Source: Ostreococcus lucimarinus CCE9901
Taxonomy: Eukaryota; Chlorophyta; Mamiellophyceae; Mamiellales; Bathycoccaceae
DNA: 64,000 nucleotides
Assembly (NCBI RefSeq): GCF_000092065.1
Contig: NC_009358.1
Span: forward strand, 806,001-870,000
Reading direction: 5' to 3'
The translations under genes were made by a program, and so were the position numbers. Within the stretch, counting starts at the first letter, position 1, and every line of letters begins with the position of its first letter. Below are positions 41,440-49,837 of this stretch, piece after piece. The notes under the pieces are model-generated. The model saw nothing but the letters and a program-made list of their open reading frames with translations, made no database searches and had not been told where the DNA came from.

Positions 41440-42723
41440 CTACGCCTTGGTCTTCTCGCGAACCGACGACGAGGACAGCACTCGCACCTCGTCGCCGTCA
41501 ATTTCGAGAACCTGCGGTTCGGCACCCAGAACGCCGAAAGACATCCCGACATCGATTCTCCAGATTTGACCGTTGCACTCGCAGTTTGCGCCGCCGAGCT
41601 GCGGCGTGTGTCCGACGACGAGTCGCGAGACGCCGTCAATCATGCCCAAAGTCTTCCCCAGCAGTTCGCACGAGGTCGAACGATCTTCGTCCGTGGCAAA
41701 CTTTTCAGTGCCGTACGCGCGATGCCAGACGATTGAATCTCGCACGCCACCGATCGCCATGCCGAGCGCCTGGCGCGTCTCGTCGTCCTTGATCTCTTTC
41801 CCGCGCATCCAATCCGTCACCGCTCGGTTGAGCTTATCGAGGCCGAATTCGACGTGCCTAGGGACTAAGCCACCGTGCGCGAACACGGTATCGTTCACGA
41901 TCAACACCGTGTGATGCATAGAGAGCTGCTGGGCTAAAGGTCCGCCCGGGGAGAACAACCCGATGCGCGCCTTGCTTTGCCTCGCCCACGCGTCCTCCTC
42001 GTCCACGCCGAACGCGTCTCGGAACTTATCCCCGAACAACTTCACTAAATGCTCGCTGAATCGCGTCGATTCCCCGAACGCACCGCGCGACACGTATCTA
42101 AAGTCTCCCGAAACGTTCAAAACCTCGTGATTGCCGTTCATCACGTACACGCGTCCGCCTTGCTTCTGCGCCTCCTTATCCAACTTTTGAAGCAAGATCA
42201 AAATCCCTATCTCGTCGTCCCCGCGGTCGAGAATGTCCCCGAGCTGCACCAACGTCGTGTCGCCGCCCACCCATCGCGGGTTCCCCGCGTCGTCTTCGTC
42301 GTCCAGGACCCCCGCCATTCGCAGCGCTCGTCTCGCCTGTCCGATGTCCCCGTGCAGGTCCCCTATCGCCACCACGCGTCCCGGCGCCGTCACTCGCAGC
42401 TGCGGGTACGTCTCCTCGCCCTTCGCCTTCGCCCGCGTCGCGCATTCGCGCGTCGCGCCCCGCGTCGCGCGTCCCGGGACCGCCGTCGCTCGCGTCCCTC
42501 GCGCCCCCTCGCTCGTCCCTCGCGCTCCATCCCCTCGCGTTCGCGTCGCGCGCGCCATCGTCGTCGCCGCGCGCGCGTCCAGCGGTCCGCGCGTCATCGC
42601 CCGCGCCGCGCTCGCGCCTCGCGGCGCCGTCGCCGGTCGCGCCCGCGCGTCGCGCGCGTGTCTCGCGCCGCCGACCCGCGCGTGGCGCGCGACCGCGCGA
42701 CCGAGGCTCGACGCGGCGCGCAT
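41440..42723 (-). CDS. Shewanella-like protein phosphatase (SLP), probably plastid-targeted
   Basis: 427 residues from ATG at 42723 (the frame runs upstream only to a TTG). About 100 Arg/Ala-rich residues form a transit-like leader. The metallophosphatase motifs follow in order: AIGDLHGD, GDILDRGDDE, MNGNHEVLN, FAHGGL and VGHTPQ. This PPP-superfamily subgroup of bacterial origin occurs in plants as SLP1 (plastid) and SLP2 (mitochondrion); the leader favours the plastid. It is a metal-dependent Ser/Thr or Tyr phosphatase. Confidence 0.9.
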   Translation of the reverse strand: MRAASSLGRAVARHARVGGARHARDARARPATAPRGASAARAMTRGPLDARAATTMARATRTRGDGARGTSEGARGTRATAVPGRATRGATRECATRAKAKGEETYPQLRVTAPGRVVAIGDLHGDIGQARRALRMAGVLDDEDDAGNPRWVGGDTTLVQLGDILDRGDDEIGILILLQKLDKEAQKQGGRVYVMNGNHEVLNVSGDFRYVSRGAFGESTRFSEHLVKLFGDKFRDAFGVDEEDAWARQSKARIGLFSPGGPLAQQLSMHHTVLIVNDTVFAHGGLVPRHVEFGLDKLNRAVTDWMRGKEIKDDETRQALGMAIGGVRDSIVWHRAYGTEKFATDEDRSTSCELLGKTLGMIDGVSRLVVGHTPQLGGANCECNGQIWRIDVGMSFGVLGAEPQVLEIDGDEVRVLSSSSVREKTKA

Positions 42724-42937
42724 CGCGCGCGATGACGCGACGTCGAGCGCGATGTCGTGCGCGACGCTCGTCGCTCGCGTCGGAGGGCGTCGGTCGACGC
42801 GCGCGCCGGTGTGCGGCGCGGCGACGCGCGAGGGCGAACGCGCGGCGTGACGTCGATGCAAATAAATGTGGGGTTTGGATGGGAAAGTCGCAAGGCGAGC
42901 CGCGAGGCGCGTCTCGAGGGCGCGAAGAGACGGAAAA

Positions 42938-43744
42938 TCAGCGCGCGGCGACCTCGAGGAAACCGTCGAGCGCGCGAAAGATGACGTCGGTGGCGACGAT
43001 GAGCTCGCGGCGACACGCCTCGCTGGCGCGCAACTCGGAGTCGGGATCGCAGAGCTCGGCGACGAGCGTCTCGTCGGCTTCTAGAAATTCGAGGGCGTAT
43101 GATTTCCCCGAACGCGAGTCGCGCTCGAGCTTGACGCGATATTCGCGCAGGGCGATGATGTAATCGCGCTGTTTTAACCCCTCGATCGCGAACGCGCGCT
43201 CGAGGATGTCTCGAATGCGCGCTCGCGCCTCGGCTTCGTCGACGTCGCCCGCCGCGCACCGTCGCCCGGCGTCCAGCGTCTCGTCCAGGACTCTCGTCTC
43301 CAGCGGCATCGCGCGCATTTTATACTGCGTCGTGAATATTTTTGCCAACTCCAGCAGCGTCGTCAGCTCGTCCTCGGGCGCGCGTCTCGCGTACGCCGCG
43401 TACACGGCGTCGAAGGCGTCCTCGCAGAAAGCCGCCGTCAACCGCTCGCTCGCGCAGAACGCGTCCACGAACGTCGCCGCGTCGCGCTCGCTCAGCGTGA
43501 ACGCGTGATTCACGAGCGCGATGAACGACGCGTCGATCGGCAGCGCGTCGAGCGTCGCGCCGCGACGGGCGTCGTCGTGGTCGTCCCCGGAGGCGGCGCG
43601 CAGCGGCGGCGACGACGTCCGAAAGCGACGCCGCGCGCGCGTTTCGCGCGACGCCGGCGCGACGCGCGCGCGCGACGGCGCGCGACGCGACGACGTCGAC
43701 GGCTCGCCCGCGGCGCGCGCGCTCGAGCGCGCGAGCGACGACAT
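42938..43744 (-). CDS. Unknown plastid-type helical protein
   Basis: 268 residues from ATG at 43744. The first 55 residues are Ser/Arg/Ala-rich (MSSLARSSARAAGEPSTSS), resembling a transit peptide. The rest is almost entirely helical and acidic, with aromatic-rich segments such as FIALVNHAFTLSERDAATFV and LAKIFTTQYKMRAMPLETRV, ending LDGFLEVAAR. I do not recognise the family. It is divergent from prolyl 4-hydroxylase, 66 bp apart; the SLP gene lies 214 bp downstream on the same strand. Confidence 0.7.
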   Translation of the reverse strand: MSSLARSSARAAGEPSTSSRRAPSRARVAPASRETRARRRFRTSSPPLRAASGDDHDDARRGATLDALPIDASFIALVNHAFTLSERDAATFVDAFCASERLTAAFCEDAFDAVYAAYARRAPEDELTTLLELAKIFTTQYKMRAMPLETRVLDETLDAGRRCAAGDVDEAEARARIRDILERAFAIEGLKQRDYIIALREYRVKLERDSRSGKSYALEFLEADETLVAELCDPDSELRASEACRRELIVATDVIFRALDGFLEVAAR

Positions 43745-43810
43745 CGCGCGCGACGCGGCGGGCAGTGGCGACCGCGACGCCACATCGAGGCGGTGCGCCG
43801 CGCGCGCGCG

Positions 43811-44836
43811 ATGCGACGCGCGATGCGACTCGCGCTGGCGTGGTGCGCGATGACGCTCGGCGCGTCGGCGCTCGCGCGCGGCGCCAGGATCGGGCCCGAA
43901 CGCGCGGCGCGCGGCGGCGATCGCGGAGAAGAAGGCGGAGGCGAACGCCCATCGACGCGCGTCGACGGCGCGGACGCGCGCGCGCCGCGCGATCGCGCGA
44001 TCGAGTTCGATCGCATCGAACGCGTGTCTTGGCGCCCGCACGCGGAGGTGTATCGAGGATTCTTGACGCGCGAGGAATGCGACCACTTGAAGGCGCTCGC
44101 GACGCCGAGCCTCGGTCGCTCGACCGTGGTGGACGCGAGCAACGGCGGGAGCGTGCCGAGCGATATACGCACGTCGAGCGGGATGTTCCTGCTCAGGGGG
44201 GAAGACGACGTCGTCGCGTCGATCGAGAGGCGCATCGCGTCGTGGACGCACGTGCCGGAGTCGCACGGGGAAGGTTTCCAGGTGCTGCGGTACGAATTCG
44301 GTCAAGAGTATCGGCCGCACTTTGATTATTTTCAAGACGAATTCAATCAGAAGCGCGAAAAGGGCGGGCAGCGCGTGGCGACGGTGCTGATGTATCTCAC
44401 CGACGTCGAAGAGGGGGGAGAGACGATATTTCCGGACGCCGAGGCGGGCGCGAACCCGGGCGGCGGCGACGACGCGTCTTCGTGCGCGGCGGGGAAGTTG
44501 GCGGTGAAACCGCGCAAAGGTGACGCGTTATTCTTCAGAAGTCTGCATCACAACGGGACGTCGGATGCCATGAGCTCACACGCGGGGTGTCCGGTGGTAA
44601 AGGGGGTCAAGTTTAGCGCCACGAAATGGATGCACGTCGCTCCGATTGAAGACTCGGCGACCGCCTCGGTGCGATTTGAGCCCGGCGTTTGTAAAGACGT
44701 CAACGCGGCGTGCGAGGGCTGGGCGTCGTCGGGTGAGTGCACGAAAAATCCATCGTTCATGGTTGGGCGAGGTCGTGCGAACGGCAACTGCATGCGCTCG
44801 TGCGGCGCCTGCCCGCCCGGCACTCGCGACGAGTAG
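43811..44836 (+). CDS. Prolyl 4-hydroxylase with C-terminal ShK domain
   Basis: 341 residues from ATG at 43811. A signal anchor (MRLALAWCAMTLGASALA) is followed by the Fe(II)/2-oxoglutarate dioxygenase fold: iron ligands in YRPHFDYF, the YLTDVEEGGETIFPD strand, then the distal His and 2-oxoglutarate Lys region SHAGCPVVKGVKFSATKWMH. The end is a six-cysteine ShKT-type domain (CKDVNAACEGWASSGECTKN ... CMRSCGAC). Plant and algal P4Hs of this form act in the ER/Golgi on hydroxyproline-rich cell-surface proteins. It converges on SNRNP27 with 72 bp between stops. Confidence 0.93.
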   Translation: MRRAMRLALAWCAMTLGASALARGARIGPERAARGGDRGEEGGGERPSTRVDGADARAPRDRAIEFDRIERVSWRPHAEVYRGFLTREECDHLKALATPSLGRSTVVDASNGGSVPSDIRTSSGMFLLRGEDDVVASIERRIASWTHVPESHGEGFQVLRYEFGQEYRPHFDYFQDEFNQKREKGGQRVATVLMYLTDVEEGGETIFPDAEAGANPGGGDDASSCAAGKLAVKPRKGDALFFRSLHHNGTSDAMSSHAGCPVVKGVKFSATKWMHVAPIEDSATASVRFEPGVCKDVNAACEGWASSGECTKNPSFMVGRGRANGNCMRSCGACPPGTRDE

Positions 44837-44908
44837 AATAGAAGACGCGTAGTCGATTGATTCGCTAGCACTAGATTCGCGTGTGATTAAAACGCATCGT
44901 AGGAAATA

Positions 44909-45559
44909 CTATGTCCTATTTTGGCGCTGCCCAGTGACTTCCGCGGGCAAAGGTCTATTGAAGCCGCCGACGCGATTCATGTATTGCCTGGCTTGCCGCT
45001 TCGTCTTCTTTTGCACCGCCGACGCGTTGGCGAACTCATCCTCCACGTGCTTGCCTTGCGTCGTGCCGAATCCTCCGAATCCCATCATGCGCATCATCGC
45101 GGACTCATCGTCTTCGTCCTCACCCGCCGGCGGCGGCGGCGGCGGCGGCACGTCGACCGCTTTCCCGCCGCCCGCCGCGGGCGGCGGCGGCGGCACGTCT
45201 CTCCGTCGCTTACGGTCGTCGCGCGCCGGCGATCGCGATCGCGACCGCGACCTCGACCTCGACCGCGAATCACGTCGTCGCTTCCTTCGATCGTCATCGC
45301 GCGAATCCTCGCGCGCGCCGCGTCCGCGACCGTACCCCCCGTACCGCCGCGGCGGCGACCTCGACCTCGACCTCGACCTCGACCTCGACCTCGACCTCGA
45401 CCTCGACCTCGCTCGCCGCGCGCCGTACCCTCCGTACCGCCGTCCCGGCGACCTCGACCTTGACCTCGCCCGCGCGCCCCCCCTCCATCGCCCGTCGCGT
45501 CCATCGTCGCGTCCGTACCCTCGCCCGTCTCGTCCGTCGTCTCGTCCGAACCGCCCCAT
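44909..45559 (-). CDS. SNRNP27: U4/U6.U5 tri-snRNP 27-kDa protein (SNRNP27)
   Basis: 216 residues. An RS-type N-terminus (SRSRSRSRSRSRSRS) is encoded partly by nine CGACCT hexanucleotides at 45356-45409. Two proline runs follow, then the diagnostic C-terminal block: MMGFGGFGTTQGKHVEDEF and KKTKRQARQYMNRVGGFNRPL. This is a spliceosomal tri-snRNP component that helps position U6 at the 5' splice site. Its ATG lies three bases after the TAG of the COA6-like gene, in the same frame, so no independent 5' UTR or promoter fits between them. Confidence 0.93.
   Translation of the reverse strand: MGRFGRDDGRDGRGYGRDDGRDGRWRGGARARSRSRSPGRRYGGYGARRARSRSRSRSRSRSRSRSRSPPRRYGGYGRGRGAREDSRDDDRRKRRRDSRSRSRSRSRSRSPARDDRKRRRDVPPPPPAAGGGKAVDVPPPPPPPAGEDEDDESAMMRMMGFGGFGTTQGKHVEDEFANASAVQKKTKRQARQYMNRVGGFNRPLPAEVTGQRQNRT
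45356..45409. repeat. Hexanucleotide (CGACCT)9 within SNRNP27
   Basis: Nine units of CGACCT encode alternating Ser-Arg codons of the RS domain on the minus strand. Such repeats allow in-frame length change by slippage. Confidence 0.9.
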
Positions 45560-45562
45560 CGT

Positions 45563-45819
45563 CTACGCGTCCCGCGTCCCCGCCCCCTTATCCAGCACCG
45601 CGCGCAGTTTCGCCTCCTCCGCGCGCGCGCTCTCGAAGTGCGTCACCCACGACCTCGGACACGCCCGCTCGTACGCCTCGCGCGCGCGTCGACACGTCGC
45701 CGTCGCCGTCGCCGTCGCCGCCGAATCCGAATCCGAATCCGTCGTCGCCGCGGCGTCCGCGCACCGGTGATACGCGTCGCGCGCGTCGCGGCACGCGACC
45801 CGCGCCGCGCGTATGGATC

Positions 45820-45859
<40 letters not shown>

Positions 45860-46027
45860 GCGCCGCGCCGCGCCGTCGTCTGTCGAATCGTCGAAAATCG
45901 CGTCGAATCGCGTCGACGCGCGCGTCGACGCCCGACTGTTTGCGCATACGGCGAGGATCGAGAGGGACACATTCCCGAGTCGCCATCGGTCGATGGCGCC
46001 GAGAGGGACACATTCGTGAGTCGCCAT
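45563..46027 (-). CDS. COA6: COA6-like twin-CX9C/CX10C cytochrome oxidase assembly factor (start uncertain)
   Basis: The conserved C-terminal part is clear: CRDARDAYHRC (C-x9-C) and CRRAREAYERAC (C-x10-C), then CPRSWVTHFESARAEEAKL. The spacing and CPxxWVxHF motif fit COA6, an intermembrane-space factor in copper delivery to COX2; COX6B is the alternative. Upstream the frame contains a Thr run encoded by (CGT)12 at 45821-45856 and no ATG until 46027, which lies inside a promoter-type 41-bp repeat (a further in-frame ATG is at 46054). The N-terminus is therefore unresolved. The stop TAG is separated from the SNRNP27 ATG by three bases. Confidence 0.75.
45821..45856. repeat. Trinucleotide (CGT)12
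   Basis: Twelve CGT units, read as Thr codons in the COA6-like frame. Short CGT/GAC runs also encode Asp stretches in the SBP2-like gene (60312-60341, ten units) and the RING gene. Confidence 0.9.
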
Positions 46028-46078
46028 CGGTCGATGGCGCCGAGAGGGACGCATTCCCGAGTCGCCATCGGTCGATCG
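45960..46078. repeat. 41-bp tandem repeat, three copies, with inverted repeat
   Basis: Copies begin at 45960, 46001 and 46042 (period 41 bp). Each starts GAGAGGGAC; copies 1 and 2 contain the 8-bp inverted repeat CGCCATCGGTCGATGGCG at 45981-45998 and 46022-46039. In copy 3 the second arm is altered to a run of GGTCGATC. The array lies between the COA6-like coding core and the AP2/ERF start. Confidence 0.9.
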
Positions 46079-46332
46079 GTCGATCGGCGTCCCAGATTCT
46101 CGGGACGCTTTTTCGTCGGCACGTTTCGCTCCGACGCCGCGCGTCGACGGCGCGACTCCGCCGCGTGCGCGAGCGACGCGGCGCGACGCGACGCGAGCGC
46201 ATCGGGACGACCGCGAGGGACGACCGCGCGGCGCGCGCGACGCTCTCGGACGCGACGGCGAGCGCGCGCGCGTCGACGCGAACGCGCGAAAAAGCGCAAA
46301 AGTCCGAAGCGATAGGCGACGCGACGCGCGCG
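46028..46332. promoter_or_regulatory. Divergent region of COA6-like and AP2/ERF genes
   Basis: 305 bp between the provisional COA6 start and the AP2/ERF ATG. It includes the end of the 41-bp repeat array; the rest is CG-rich with no clear core element. Confidence 0.4.
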
Positions 46333-47857
46333 ATGGCGACGCATCACGGCGCGCACTCGCGGAAATCGACGCCGGATCCCGACGAGGACGACGCGCTGGA
46401 CGATGATCTCGATGATCTCGAGGTGCGAGCGCGAACGCGGGAGAGACGAGGACGAGAGGGAGGAGACGGGGGGGAATTGTGGGAACGCGGGACGACGCGG
46501 GACGACGCGCGGGACGAGGACGCGAGGCGAACGAGACGCGAGCGAACGGCAGAGGACGACGAGGCGAGGACGCGCGATCGGGACGGTAGTGATCGCGAGG
46601 TCGAGCGCGCGAGAGAGAGAGAGGGCGTCGAACGCGGGCGTGGAGGTGACTGACGAGGCGCGACGACGCACGCAGGGCGGCAAGGGCGACAAGCAGTCGA
46701 AAAAGGCGACGACGTCGCAGTATCGCGGGGTGAGACAGCGCCCGTGGGGGAGCTGGGCGGCGGAGATACGCGATCCAAATCGAGGCGCGAGATTGTGGCT
46801 CGGCACGTTCGATACCGCCGAAGAGGCGGCGAGAGCGTACGACGCGGCGGCGAGACACATTCGCGGGCCAAACGCGAAGACGAATTTTCAGCTCGCGCCG
46901 GGGGAGGAACCGCCGCCGTTCGTTTTGCCCGAGCCCCCGTCGGGGGGGCGCGGTGGTGGCGGTGGCGGTGGTGGACGCGGCCGGGGCGGACACGACGCGG
47001 GTTTGCCGTCAATCGGAGGTTTCGGCGCCGGAGCGTCGCGCCAGCCCAACGCGCTCAAGAAGCAAAAACCCGTGGGGAAGGACGCGAAGGGGGGTCCGAG
47101 CACTATTTACGGCTTCGGTCCGAGTTCGAGCGACAAGAACTCCACTCCTAAGCGTGGTTCGATAGGTTTCGGCAGTGGCACCGACTTATCCGCCCTCGTC
47201 AACGCCAATCTCGCCTTGGCCAACCAAAACCTCGCCTCGGCCGGGTCGGCGAGAAAGGATCACGAAAACAGTTTCATGAAACTCTTCGCCAACGGTAGCG
47301 TGGGTGGGACGCCGTCGAGCACGGGTGGATCGCCGCTCATTATGCCCGAGTCAGTGGAACTGCGCGACGGCATGAGCGGCATGAGCGGTGAGATTCCGGT
47401 GATTCACGGCAAACGCGACCGCGGTCCGAGCAGCGCGTTTTTTGGCACGTCGTTCGGCGTCGCGGGTTCGTTCGGTTCGATGTTTCCCCCGGACATGGGG
47501 CTGTCCTCAACCCCGGACGGTGTCGACAATTTCTACGGCGAGTTCTCCATGTCCCCCAACGATCGGTCGGCGCACGGTGCAGATCATTTCCCCGTCGGAA
47601 GCTTGGGGACGATGGTCGACTTGAACGACGCGCTGCCGGCGGTGGGATCGCTCGATCTCGGAAGTCCGGTAGACTTAGACTCGATGATGAATTCGTTGCC
47701 GAGAAATAGTGGCGGGAAGGTTCAAACCGTCGCATCTATTCTCGGCAAACCCAAGAAAAAAGAGCACGATTCACCGCTTGGAAGAGCGTCGACGCGCAAC
47801 ACGCGCGAATCCTCGCGCTCGAAGAGCGCGTTGGACGCCATGTCAGCGCTCAAATGA
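46333..47857 (+). CDS. AP2/ERF-domain transcription factor, two exons
   Basis: Exons 46333-46422 and 46676-47857; intron 46423-46675 (donor GTGCGA, GACTGAC at 46648-46654, acceptor CAG), phase 0, giving 423 residues. Exon 1 encodes an acidic leader ([16 protein letters not shown]). A single ERF-type DNA-binding domain is at about 43-102 ([17 protein letters not shown], then [19 protein letters not shown]). A glycine-rich loop and a long Ser/Gly/Asn-rich tail follow. One AP2 repeat with the WAAEIRD form indicates the ERF/DREB class. The target is unknown. Its promoter carries the 41-bp repeats. Confidence 0.92.
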
Positions 47858-48145
47858 AGTTTTCTTCTTGTATACGGTAGAACAGTAGAAGAAAGAGCGC
47901 AAGCTCACTCGCGAAGCATTTCCGCACATTTACCCTCTTTCATCTGTAATTTTCAAGTCAATTTTGTTCCCTCGGGCTTGCCGCGCGTCGAGTCGAAATC
48001 GCGCGCGTCGCGCGTCGCGCGTCGTATACTTTGTTCGTTCGTGTTCGCATTGACAACAAAATTGATAATAGAGTCCCGGGGTCCCCCGGTGTCATCGCCA
48101 CATCGTGCACACGCGTTCAAAGGCTAAGGCAAAGCTGGCGCGCGT

Positions 48146-48748
48146 TTAAATCTTAAACGAGCCGCCCTCCGAGATGTTCAAGCCGCCCTTCGGCTTGTAC
48201 TGCCCGCTCTTCAGGTCGTCTTCGTACCCGGCGCCGATGACGCCGGAATCGCGCACGGACTTTTCGAGCAACCAATCGAAGAATCCCTTCTTTTGGCCCG
48301 GCTGTGTCGCGTGCGTCGCGCGGTCGCGTCATCCGTCAGTCGCGCGTTCGCGTTCGCCTTCGTCTCCCCCTCGGTCTCTTCCCTCGCCCCAATCTCGCGA
48401 TCGACCGTTCGCGACCCAGCATCGACCCCCCCCCGAGGTCGCGCGATCGATCGATCGCCGCGTCGCCGTCCTTTCACCGATCGCCGCGTCGCGCGCGCGT
48501 CCTCGCGGCCGATCGATCGCGCGCGCGCGCCGATCGCGCGCGTCGCGCGCGCGCGTCGATCGCGCGTCGCGCGCGCCGCCCCGCGCCCCTCGCGGCCTCG
48601 ATCGCGGTCGCGGTCGCGACGGCTTCAGGATAAAACCAAGCGGCGCCCTGCGCACCTTGCCCGCGGCGGCCTTCTTCCCCGCGACGCGCTTCGTCCCGGA
48701 CGTGTTCGCGGCGTTCACGACGACGCGCGTGGAGCTAACGGCAAACAT
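48146..48748 (-). CDS. Small 82-residue plastid-type protein, two exons
   Basis: Exons 48748-48656 and 48301-48146; intron 48302-48655 (donor GTGCGC, GACTGAC at 48335-48341 on this strand, acceptor CAG), phase 0. Exon 1 (MFAVSSTRVVVNAANTS...) looks like a plastid transit peptide rich in Ser, Val, Ala and Lys. Exon 2 encodes 51 residues: KKGFFDWLLEKSVRDSG, then GYEDDLKSGQYKPKGG and a Gly/Ser tail. The FxDWLL motif followed by a basic tail faintly recalls the thylakoid soluble phosphoprotein TSP9, from memory only. Function not assigned. It lies head-to-head with eS17. Confidence 0.72.
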
Positions 48749-48821
48749 GTGTCTCGGTGGCGGCGGCGCGCGTGTCTGACGCCGCGCGGCGCGCGCGCGA
48801 TCGCGGCGCGCGCGGTCGGTC

Positions 48822-48858
48822 GTAAAGGTCCGTAAAGGTCGTAAAGGTCGTAAAGGTC
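48822..48858. repeat. Four copies of GTAAAGGTC
   Basis: Identical nonamers at 48822-48830, 48832-48840, 48841-48849 and 48850-48858, in the 202-bp divergent promoter of eS17 and the 82-residue protein. Confidence 0.9.
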
Positions 48859-48950
48859 CGTGTGTGTACGATCGACGGACGCGAGACCGAGCCCCCGCGC
48901 GCGACGCGCGGCGCGATCCGTCTCTGCACGACGCGCGCGAACACGCCGAC

Positions 48951-49748
48951 ATGGGTCGCGTTCGCACGAAGACGGTGAAAAAGGTGCGCGTCGAATCGAA
49001 CGCGTCGCGAGCGGCACCGGCGACGGCGCGCGCGGCGACGGCGACGGCGCGAACGCGCGACGCGATGGACGGGGCGACGATGGAAACCCTAAGGACGATC
49101 GCAGAGAGAACGAACGCGCGCGGGAGGGCGGCGTCGAGCGCGCGATCGGACGCGCGAACGGACGGGGAGGCGCGGGTGATTTTGAACGCGCGCGATGACT
49201 GACGACGACGACGATGCGGTGTTCGCGCGTGCGGTAGGCGTCTCGCCAAATCATCGAAAAGTATTACTCGAGGCTCACGCTCGACTTTGCGACGAACAAG
49301 CGCATCGCGGATGATATCGCGATCATTCCGTCCAAGCGTTTGCGTAACAAGATTGCGGGTTTCACGACGGTACGTTTTAAGGCGAGCGAAGCGCGGGAAC
49401 GCGGTCGGTGCGCGAGAGGGCGCGACGGTGCGACCGAGGCTCGATCGGTGGGGTTTGAGACGCGCGAACGCGCGACTGACGTCGGGTTGATGAATCGTTC
49501 GGAAACAGCACTTGATGAAGCGTATCCAACGCGGACCGGTGCGCGGTATCTCGCTCAAGCTTCAAGAGGAGGAGCGTGAGCGCCGCATGGATTTCGTGCC
49601 GGAGAAGTCCGCGCTCGAGACGGACTCCATCGAAGTCGACCGGGACACGATGGATATGTTGAAGTCGATGAACATGGGTAACTTGCAAGGCGTTTCTGTG
49701 TCTAGCCGTGCGCACTACAACAAGGGTCCGCGACGTGATCGCGCGTAA
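48951..49748 (+). CDS. RPS17: Cytosolic ribosomal protein eS17, three exons
   Basis: Exons 48951-48983, 49238-49369 and 49509-49748; introns 48984-49237 and 49370-49508 (donors GTGCGC and GTACGT; GACTGAC at 49197-49203 and 49474-49480; acceptors TAG and CAG). The spliced protein is 134 residues, the normal eS17 length. It begins [11 protein letters not shown], continues [19 protein letters not shown] and [13 protein letters not shown], and has the family signature [20 protein letters not shown]. It is a small-subunit head protein. Intron 1 contains the telo-box-like AAACCCTAA at 49084-49092. Confidence 0.97.
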
Positions 49749-49837
49749 TTTCGCACACGTATGCCCGCGAGAACATTAGGTCATCGCGAGTAGAAATGTG
49801 AGACTAATAGACTTGGTTTAAATTGTCGCGCGTCGCC

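Noticed and set aside
45960-46078. CRISPR-like repeat array
   Set aside because: The copies are contiguous with no spacers, in a eukaryotic promoter region; a simple tandem repeat.
47858-48145. Possible small RNA gene in a relatively AT-rich gap
   Set aside because: Checked by eye for tRNA cloverleaf and A/B boxes; none seen. It is most simply the facing 3' UTRs of the AP2/ERF and 82-residue genes.
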